NCBI GenBank assembly: GCA_025937955.1
Contig: JAICQI010000417.1
Location: 1-5,669 of the forward strand
Direction: 5' to 3'
Length of the DNA: 5,669 bases
DNA from: Pyrinomonadaceae bacterium
Lineage (GTDB): Bacteria; Acidobacteriota; Blastocatellia; Pyrinomonadales; Pyrinomonadaceae
The notes under the pieces were generated by a model that worked only from the letters and a program-made list of their open reading frames with translations, was not told where the DNA came from and ran no database searches. Positions 1-4,763 of the stretch are shown here, piece after piece. The number at the start of each line of letters is the position of its first letter. Within the stretch, counting starts at the first letter, position 1. Position numbers and translations under genes: made by a program.

Positions 1-1
1 A

Positions 2-283
2 ATTGGCAGCCTGCCGGGCGCTGAGGTGTTGTGGGAACCAACGATCAACCAGGGTCTCGTCCGTTTTCTCGACCCATCCACTGAACAGGACCATGATCGT
101 CGAACTGACGAAGTGATCGAGGCAATCGTAGCTGCGGGGGAAGCATTTTTCGGCGGCACGACCTGGCGTGGCAAGCGGGCCATGCGGGTGAGCGTCTGCA
201 GCTGGCAAACTTCGCCTGAAGATGTCACGCGGTCCATCAATTCAGTCGCACGCGTATTAGGGGTCGAGCCACCGAACAGCTAG
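2..283 (+). CDS. Pyridoxal-dependent decarboxylase family protein, C-terminal end (5' partial)
   Basis: The gene enters from the left edge; the frame starting at base 2 is open for 93 codons and ends at the TAG at 281-283. The fragment matches the C-terminal small domain of group II PLP-dependent decarboxylases (the glutamate/aromatic amino acid decarboxylase-like family, Pfam Pyridoxal_deC, often annotated as aspartate aminotransferase family protein). The visible landmarks are an LNQxLVRF-like strand (here INQGLVRF, fragment residues 15-22), then GGTTWRGKRAMRVSV (51-65), then a SW-T--DV-RS helix typical of the family end. The PLP lysine and substrate pocket lie upstream of the window, so the substrate cannot be told. 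A GTG at 26 could be read as a start, but family-like sequence continues in frame upstream of it, so the gene is truncated by the window and is not a short gene. Its stop is one base from the stop of the opposing hydrolase gene. Confidence 0.85.
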   Translation: MGSLPGAEVLWEPTINQGLVRFLDPSTEQDHDRRTDEVIEAIVAAGEAFFGGTTWRGKRAMRVSVCSWQTSPEDVTRSINSVARVLGVEPPNS

Positions 284-284
284 A

Positions 285-1430
285 TCAGTGCTGCTTCGCT
301 AAAATCACTTCCATCACCTCGACCAAAAGTCTACTTAGCGGCTTGCCGAGGTTGCGGCCTACGCTAGTGTTTACCTGGATAGCTAGCGCGATTTTGTGCT
401 CCGGGAAGTACGCCATGTCGGTCATGTATCCGGGAAAGAAGCCGCTGTGGCCGTACGAGGTTCCAACCTGCGTTTTGCGAATGATTACACCGAGGCCATA
501 TTTGGATTCACGCCCGAGCATCGGCGCTGAAACGCCATCCAGGACTTGCGGCAGTAAGTCCGGCGAAAATGCCTTGCCTTCGTAAATCATTTTGGCCCAA
601 CGCGCGAGATCATGAGCCGTCGAAGCGTAGCCGCCGCCGGTCCACTCAAACTGCGGATTAATCGCAAACTTCCCGTTAACGATCATTGCGTCCGTGCCGC
701 CAAACGGATTGTTCGGACCGGCATAGCCCTGGACCACGCCTTTCAATCTCGGTCCATCCTGCGGAATCGTGTCAGTTAGCTTCAGAGGTTTGAGGAGACG
801 TCTGTTTGCTTCGTCGTAGAACTTTCTGCCCGTTACCTTTTCGATAATCATTCCCAGGACGATGTAATTCGTGTCGGAATAGTCCCATCCTTTGCCAGCC
901 TCGAAGGGTGGCTTTTCGTCAAGCAAATAAGCCACCAGTTCGGCGGGCTTCCATTCTTTTTCCGGGTTGGCGGTCAGGTCTTTGGTGAACTGTTCTTTGA
1001 ATTCATAACGCACCAGACCACTCGTGTGGTTCATCAACTGGCGAACGGTGATGGCTTTAGCATTCGGCAGACGCGCGAACCATTGTTCATGGCCGAGGTA
1101 TTTTTCAATCTTGTCGTCCAGCCCGATCCTGCCTTCCTTGATCAACTGCAAAGCAGTTGCGGCGGCAAACGTTTTACCTACGCTTCCGGCCAGTAGCCGA
1201 TCGGTTGGCTTCATCGCTGTTCTGGTTTCGCGATCTGAAAATCCAACCGCGAGACCGAATGATTCATCATTCGGCAGCGCGACGCCGAGTGTCGCACCAG
1301 GAAAGCTGCCCGCCTTGTGCCACTCATCCAGTTTGAGTTGAAGCGCAGTCTTTAGTTGAGTTGCTGTCTGCCCATAAACGACAACCGTTGCAAGCAGGCA
1401 GATTACGAATGAGAGAATTATTTTTCGCAT
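285..1430 (-). CDS. Secreted serine hydrolase, class C beta-lactamase / peptidase S12 family
   Basis: This encodes 381 residues, a usual length for Pfam Beta-lactamase (PF00144) proteins. An N-terminal signal peptide (a charged MRKI start, a hydrophobic core to about residue 18, likely cleavage after VYG-Q at 20/21) sends it out of the cytoplasm. The SxxK motif is S83-V-G-K86, holding the acylated serine and the general-base lysine. The family block LMNHTSGL lies at 132-139. The YxN position reads Y184-S-D186, and the KTG position reads H328-S-G330, as in many esterase or D-aminopeptidase-like members. These changes argue for an esterase/peptidase rather than a true beta-lactamase; the substrate is unknown. 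It is the second gene of a leftward operon: its ATG shares one base with the upstream TAA (TAATG), and only a weak AGGG precedes it, so translation is probably coupled. There is no room for a terminator before the opposing gene. Confidence 0.93.
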   Translation of the reverse strand: MRKIILSFVICLLATVVVYGQTATQLKTALQLKLDEWHKAGSFPGATLGVALPNDESFGLAVGFSDRETRTAMKPTDRLLAGSVGKTFAAATALQLIKEGRIGLDDKIEKYLGHEQWFARLPNAKAITVRQLMNHTSGLVRYEFKEQFTKDLTANPEKEWKPAELVAYLLDEKPPFEAGKGWDYSDTNYIVLGMIIEKVTGRKFYDEANRRLLKPLKLTDTIPQDGPRLKGVVQGYAGPNNPFGGTDAMIVNGKFAINPQFEWTGGGYASTAHDLARWAKMIYEGKAFSPDLLPQVLDGVSAPMLGRESKYGLGVIIRKTQVGTSYGHSGFFPGYMTDMAYFPEHKIALAIQVNTSVGRNLGKPLSRLLVEVMEVILAKQH

Positions 1431-2896
1431 TAGAAAATGCCCTGGCCCGGTGTCAAGATTTCATCCGGATCGAAGTGGCGTTTGGCGCTGACGAATTTTC
1501 CCCATAAGGGTTGATAGTGTTTTTGCCAGTCGTGTTTTGTCATCGGGACCGAATCGAAGGGATAACGCTTGCCGCCGAGCATCGTGGCCCGTTCAAAGAG
1601 GGCGCGGTTGGCCGCGATCAGTTGGGCCACCCGCTCAGGCGTCGGCGGCACGGCGTTGCGCAGAAGCGAGAAGACGAAGAAGTGACGGCTGTCGGGTACA
1701 CGGAAGAACGGAGCGCGGAAAAGTTCACGGTTGAACGGATAGATGAGAATAGGCCCTTGCCCCACATCATCCACGGTCAGCGTGGCCAATGTCTCGCCGA
1801 TCAAAGTCTGCGCGTTTGCAGCCGGGACAAACAAGTTGACCCACGGATGCGGAAGATCCCAGACGCCGATCTGACGCAGAAACGCGATCAACGGCGCAAG
1901 GCGATTGAGGTAATCGAAGTAGGTCATGTCCTGCGCCGTTTGTGTGCCCGGATTGAAAGCCAGCCCGCTTAGTAAGCTTGCGTCGTTCGGCTCATTGCCA
2001 GGAGAGAAGTACTTCGCAGTCTCCAACTGAAAGAGCCAGCCGCCTGCTCCGTCTGGAACGGCAAAGCCCTGTACAGTGTCGAAGCGCCCATCATCAATCA
2101 ACGTCTCGGTATCGGAAAGAAAGGCGGGCAGACTGCTATAAAACGCGTGATACAGCCGGGCATTCGGCGGCGCTGGAATAAGCCGCACACGCGCACGCAC
2201 GATCAATCCGAATTGGCCCAGTCCGGAGCGCGCAGCATCAAACAGCGCAACATTGTTCGTTGCCGAACAAGTCACGAGTTCGCCTTCGCCCGTGACCACC
2301 TGCAACTCCAACACGTTGTCCACATTCGGCCCAAAGCGGAATGCCTGGCTACCGATGCCGCCCAGCGAGAGTGTCCCGCCCACGGTTAATTCCAGAAAGT
2401 CCACGAGTGTCGGCGGCGTCAGTCCTTGCGGAATCGTCTGTGTAACCAGATCAAGCCAACGCGTACCGCCATCAACCAACGCGTTCGTCGGGTTGATCTC
2501 GTGCACAGTGGCGAGTGTTGACATGTCAACGACTACGCCGGCTTCGACTTGCGACTGGCCCTGCGTGCTATGAGCTTGTCCACGCGCCGCGACCTCAATG
2601 TTATTGCGTCTCGCGAACTGGACCAGCTTGACTACGTCGCTCACGGAACCTGGTTTCAAAACGGCAAGCGGTTGGCGATGCACTAAATGACCGAAGTCGT
2701 CGGCTGCCGCGGCGCGTGAAGCGTCGTCCAGCAGTAGCATGCCGTCGAAGGAAGGGAAGTCTTCGGCGAGTGCGGTCGCCCGATCGATCTCTGCCGCGCT
2801 CACCCAACTACGCAGACTCGCATCAAATCCGGCGATGACAACAGCACCAGCCATTGTCCCTCGTAAAAATGTCCGGCGCGAAATCTCTCCACTCAT
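1430..2896 (-). CDS. Tat-exported FAD-dependent oxidoreductase, cytokinin dehydrogenase-like
   Basis: This encodes 488 residues and looks complete. The N-terminus has a twin-arginine signal (SRRTFLRG, 5-12) followed by a hydrophobic stretch to about residue 23 and an A-rich cleavage region near 34-36, so the folded flavoprotein should be exported. A PCMH-type FAD-binding domain covers about 68-240. In it, RGQAHS (105-110) matches the cytokinin dehydrogenase GHS motif whose histidine (here H109) binds FAD covalently. TVGGTLS follows at 171-177, and VDNVLELQVVTGEGE is at 192-206. D166 in the VDFLELTVGG segment aligns with the catalytic aspartate known from maize cytokinin oxidase (D169). The C-terminal half carries the cytokinin-binding-domain signatures GVWDLPHPWVNLFVP (344-358), ILIYPFNR (383-390) and a terminal FDPDEILTPGQGIF. 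These support oxidative cleavage of an N6-side-chain adenine or a related amine, but the true substrate is inferred. The start is fixed by a GAGGG six bases upstream. Confidence 0.9.
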   Translation of the reverse strand: MSGEISRRTFLRGTMAGAVVIAGFDASLRSWVSAAEIDRATALAEDFPSFDGMLLLDDASRAAAADDFGHLVHRQPLAVLKPGSVSDVVKLVQFARRNNIEVAARGQAHSTQGQSQVEAGVVVDMSTLATVHEINPTNALVDGGTRWLDLVTQTIPQGLTPPTLVDFLELTVGGTLSLGGIGSQAFRFGPNVDNVLELQVVTGEGELVTCSATNNVALFDAARSGLGQFGLIVRARVRLIPAPPNARLYHAFYSSLPAFLSDTETLIDDGRFDTVQGFAVPDGAGGWLFQLETAKYFSPGNEPNDASLLSGLAFNPGTQTAQDMTYFDYLNRLAPLIAFLRQIGVWDLPHPWVNLFVPAANAQTLIGETLATLTVDDVGQGPILIYPFNRELFRAPFFRVPDSRHFFVFSLLRNAVPPTPERVAQLIAANRALFERATMLGGKRYPFDSVPMTKHDWQKHYQPLWGKFVSAKRHFDPDEILTPGQGIF

Positions 2897-2902
2897 TTGT
2901 TT

Positions 2903-2907
2903 CCCTC
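2903..2907 (-). promoter_or_regulatory. Ribosome binding site of the FAD oxidoreductase gene
   Basis: On the minus strand this reads GAGGG, followed by a six-base AAACAA spacer and the ATG at 2896. It supports the start that gives the complete Tat signal peptide. Confidence 0.7.
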
Positions 2908-2938
2908 ACTACTTTGGAATGGTGGTAATTTATGGGTG

Positions 2939-2944
2939 ATTATA
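2939..2944 (-). promoter_or_regulatory. Candidate -10 element of the leftward FAD oxidoreductase/hydrolase operon
   Basis: The minus strand reads a perfect TATAAT, ending 42 bases before the start codon at 2896, which leaves room for a short leader carrying the GAGGG ribosome binding site. No good -35 hexamer lies 16-18 bases upstream (CTGTAG is the 17-base candidate, with only two matches to TTGACA). The area is AT-rich, so the match could be chance. Confidence 0.35.
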
Positions 2945-2995
2945 TTTTGACGCAAGGTAAACTACAGATTGTTGAGCGCCTGTGATGTAACTGTA

Positions 2996-3064
2996 GGGGC
3001 GGACCTCCGTGGCCGCCCCACTCTGCACAACATCAACGCTGGGGCGGCCACGGAGGGCCGCCCC
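2996..3064. repeat. GC-rich paired inverted repeat (REP/MITE-like palindromic element)
   Basis: Two 24-base arms, 2996-3019 and 3041-3064, are reverse complements at 23 of 24 positions (the one mismatch involves base 3003) and flank a 21-base loop (3020-3040). Each arm is itself a partial palindrome, beginning GGGGCGG and ending CCGCCCC, so the element can fold as one long hairpin or as two small ones. Its GC content is far above that of the flanking DNA. It has no poly-T tail, so it is not a classical Rho-independent terminator. It lies between the divergent FAD oxidoreductase operon and the small ORF at 3078. The architecture resembles dispersed REP-type elements; that it is present elsewhere in the genome is inference. 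Confidence 0.8.
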
Positions 3065-3077
3065 AACCAATAGGCCT

Positions 3078-3317
3078 ATGATCTCGTTAAGACACATTCC
3101 TTTCGCACTCGCACTTGTATTGCTGATTAGTTTAATAGGCACGGCAACAGCAAAGCCGCACAGGCTGCCTTCACAGATCACCGATTTCGTATTGAAAGAC
3201 GCTTGCTCCGCGGGCTGTTCGACAGAAGATCTTGCCATCTACAAACGCAGTCTGAGATTTGAAACGAAGGATTTGAAAGGCGAACAATGTAGACCTACCA
3301 GCGGTGAGGTCAGTTGA
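3078..3317 (+). CDS. Possible small secreted protein of unknown function (79 aa)
   Basis: An ATG at 3078 opens a 79-residue frame. Residues 1-25 look like a good Sec signal peptide: a basic residue at R5, a hydrophobic core FALALVLLISLI (9-20), and an A-T-A cleavage site before KP at 26-27. The mature part is about 54 residues with cysteines at 43, 47 and 71; I recognise no family. The signal-peptide part lies outside any other gene, but bases 3171-3317 are antisense to the present 3' tail of the leftward lipoprotein gene. No convincing ribosome binding site precedes the ATG (only AGG, five bases away), and the GC-rich palindromic element ends 13 bases upstream. It may be a real small gene, a remnant of a longer one, or a chance frame. 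Its favour rises if the lipoprotein gene is in fact frameshifted and ends at 3322. Confidence 0.35.
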   Translation: MISLRHIPFALALVLLISLIGTATAKPHRLPSQITDFVLKDACSAGCSTEDLAIYKRSLRFETKDLKGEQCRPTSGEVS

Positions 3318-3851
3318 ATGATCACAAAACCTGATTGTTTGAAAGATGATTTTTACAGTTTCTATGCGCTTCGCGGACCAACTCATTGTCCACATATGTA
3401 AGAGCACATCGCGCTTAGGTAAATCGCCTACGAACAAATCGGCATTATATGTGCGTCGTTTTTTAAAATCTGAACTTTGATACAGGAATAAATAAGCCTT
3501 TCTGCCGTCGACCTGCAATTCTATTTCCTGAAAATCCTTTCCAAAAGCTCGCGTCCGCCGGTCATACGAAAGAACACCGTTAGGCTCATAGTCAAAACTC
3601 AGATGTATCCGGCCATTCGTGTACTCGCTGTGAAGATCATCGATGCCGCGGATTCCTGTATCCCACATGTTCGGCGGTAGGTAGAAGCTGAATTTTCCAT
3701 ATGCGTCGATCTTGCGCCAGCCAGAAGGAACTTGAGGCTGCTCGCTACGATAATTGTTACTCGATAGCGTGACCGGCTTGTCGTAAGTAAAACATCCAGT
3801 CACGAATATATTGCTCCAAAGAGTGAAAGCGAGAATGGTGATCATTGTCAT
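3171..3851 (-). CDS. Putative lipoprotein of unknown function, with a suspicious C-terminal extension
   Basis: This encodes 226 residues. A short hydrophobic N-terminus ends in a lipobox-like V-T-G-C20, so C20 is the probable lipidated cysteine; the n-region unusually lacks a positive charge. The part from about 44 to 175 looks like one compact beta-rich domain. It contains GWRKIDAYGKFSFYLPP (44-60), a GIDDLHSEY segment (69-77) and a KIIFQTIRF end (167-175). I cannot name the family. The ATG at 3851 is preceded by GAGGA four bases away, and an in-frame TGA shortly upstream rules out a longer start. Residues 176-226 look unlike the rest and are antisense to the small ORF 3078-3317. One added base in the A4 run at 3326-3329 (T4 on the coding strand) would bring a TGA into frame at 3322-3324 and end the protein as TIRFL. 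I therefore suspect the tail is not native. Confidence 0.65.
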   Translation of the reverse strand: MTMITILAFTLWSNIFVTGCFTYDKPVTLSSNNYRSEQPQVPSGWRKIDAYGKFSFYLPPNMWDTGIRGIDDLHSEYTNGRIHLSFDYEPNGVLSYDRRTRAFGKDFQEIELQVDGRKAYLFLYQSSDFKKRRTYNADLFVGDLPKRDVLLHMWTMSWSAKRIETVKIIFQTIRFCDHSTDLTAGRSTLFAFQILRFKSQTAFVDGKIFCRTARGASVFQYEIGDL

Positions 3852-4166
3852 GGCGTCCTCAGACTACAGATCTGACACAGAAAGGACAAGGAATCGTTAA
3901 TTGACAGTTTGGTCTATCAGTGGTTTCATGCCGCCCGTATTTTTACCTGCTCGTTGCGTGTGATTCATCAGTCCTCGCTGCTCGCTGAAGGACTTCACAC
4001 AAAACGATCGACAATACCATCCCGACGCCGACCCAGAGTCGTCCGGTCTTGTAACGCCAACCTACTCAGCAGACTGGCAACAGACTACGAATTCAGATTA
4101 CTGCCGCATTGTGCCCGGCGTAATTTGCCAGTTATTTCGTTAAAAGCTGCAAATCAGGAGATACCT
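3852..4166. other. Divergent intergenic region with no convincing gene
   Basis: This 315-base stretch lies between the leftward lipoprotein gene and the rightward gene at 4167 and should contain both promoters. A plus-strand TTGACA at 3901-3906 is followed 17 bases later by TTTCAT (3924-3929), a weak -35/-10 pair. The plus frame of the downstream gene is open back to 3909, but the translated stretch is arginine/serine-rich with no signal peptide or recognisable domain, and it has no ribosome binding site. I see no RNA gene, riboswitch or terminator here. Confidence 0.5.
4156..4160 (+). promoter_or_regulatory. Ribosome binding site deciding the start at 4167
   Basis: AGGAG, then the six-base spacer ATACCT, then ATG at 4167-4169. 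This selects the internal methionine directly before the hydrophobic signal segment over the upstream in-frame ATG near 3909. Confidence 0.8.
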
Positions 4167-4703
4167 ATGTGGCGACGATACCAAATCCTATTGCTCTCTC
4201 TTCTGTTACTACTGATTGTCGGATTCGTTCTAGTCAGACCAGGAATGCGACCTGAAGAACGCGTTGTCGCGCAGTCTTCCACAAGTCTGTCTTGCGAGGT
4301 CTTTTGCAGCGACACCAGAGTCGGCGCTTCGGTCGCCGAGCTGACCTTCAGCGGCGACGCCAACAGCCTGAGTCAGTTGGTCCTCGAAGTCACTGTCTAT
4401 AAAAATGGCTTTGCGATAGGACGGTTCGCCAGGGTTACTCCCATCAGAGCAGGGCAAAAATTCGAGATCATTCGACCACCGGGTGAAACGGGGTCAGCAC
4501 CGGGATTCGACACGCTGATCGTCACCGCAGTGCGTTTGCAGAACGGTTTGGTGATCGTGCGAGTGGAAGGACTGGACGCTGGATTGAATTACTTCTGGCG
4601 CGTCCATCCAGTTGGCGGATCGGGAACTGAGATAACTGTGTGCCAGGCGGTTGAATGTCCAGTGGATAGCGAACCGCCGCCTCAGGTTCCCGTGATCAGA
4701 TAA
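4167..4703 (+). CDS. Signal-anchored or secreted beta-rich protein of unknown function (178 aa)
   Basis: The start is chosen at 4167, where a well-placed AGGAG is followed by MWRR and a long leucine-rich hydrophobic run (residues 7-23). This segment acts as a signal peptide or an N-terminal membrane anchor; a possible cleavage point is near VVAQ (about 33-36). The rest of the protein is extracytoplasmic. It is rich in alternating hydrophobic residues with little charge, as in a beta-sandwich. The phrase GLDAGLNYFWRV late in the protein resembles the F-strand region of fibronectin type III domains, where a G-L-x-x-G-x-x-Y-x-W-R-V pattern is common. Four cysteines (CEVFC early, CQAVEC late) could form disulfides. 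The tail is proline-rich (EPPPQVP). The Asp-box protein gene starts 60 bases downstream on the same strand with no visible terminator between, so co-transcription is likely. The function is not recognised; the FN3-like reading is inference. Confidence 0.8.
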   Translation: MWRRYQILLLSLLLLLIVGFVLVRPGMRPEERVVAQSSTSLSCEVFCSDTRVGASVAELTFSGDANSLSQLVLEVTVYKNGFAIGRFARVTPIRAGQKFEIIRPPGETGSAPGFDTLIVTAVRLQNGLVIVRVEGLDAGLNYFWRVHPVGGSGTEITVCQAVECPVDSEPPPQVPVIR

Positions 4704-4751
4704 GCGCAACTCAGCATATGTAGAAAACATTAACCTCAGGCTTTATCGAAG

Positions 4752-4757
4752 AAGGAG
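4752..4757 (+). promoter_or_regulatory. Ribosome binding site of the Asp-box protein gene
   Basis: AAGGAG with a six-base spacer (TTTCAT) before the ATG at 4764. This near-ideal Shine-Dalgarno sequence fixes the start and suggests efficient translation. Confidence 0.85.
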
Positions 4758-4763
4758 TTTCAT

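Noticed and set aside
1511..1972. 153-codon plus-strand open frame opposite the FAD oxidoreductase
   Set aside because: Highly charged, composition-driven antisense shadow of a gene with strong family motifs; no ribosome binding site or domain.
2996..3064. Rho-independent terminator
   Set aside because: The stem is strong but no U-tract follows on either strand, and it lies upstream of both neighbouring genes rather than after one.
2930..3238. Minus-strand 102-codon frame crossing the palindromic element
   Set aside because: It runs through the GC-rich inverted repeat, opposes the signal-peptide ORF and shows no protein-like features.
3901..3929. TTGACA plus TTTCAT as a firm promoter for the rightward genes
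   Set aside because: Only the -35 matches consensus; the -10 matches at three of six positions and would imply a leader of over 200 bases, so it is mentioned only as a weak candidate.
4073..4132. 8-base inverted repeat ACTGGCAA / TTGCCAGT with a 44-base loop before the gene at 4167
   Set aside because: A match of this length over this distance is expected by chance at about this frequency in a 300-base stretch.
3909..4166. In-frame 86-codon extension upstream of the gene at 4167
   Set aside because: It has no ribosome binding site, no domain-like or signal-like sequence, and its use would bury the signal peptide inside the protein. The AGGAG at 4156-4160 clearly favours the start at 4167.
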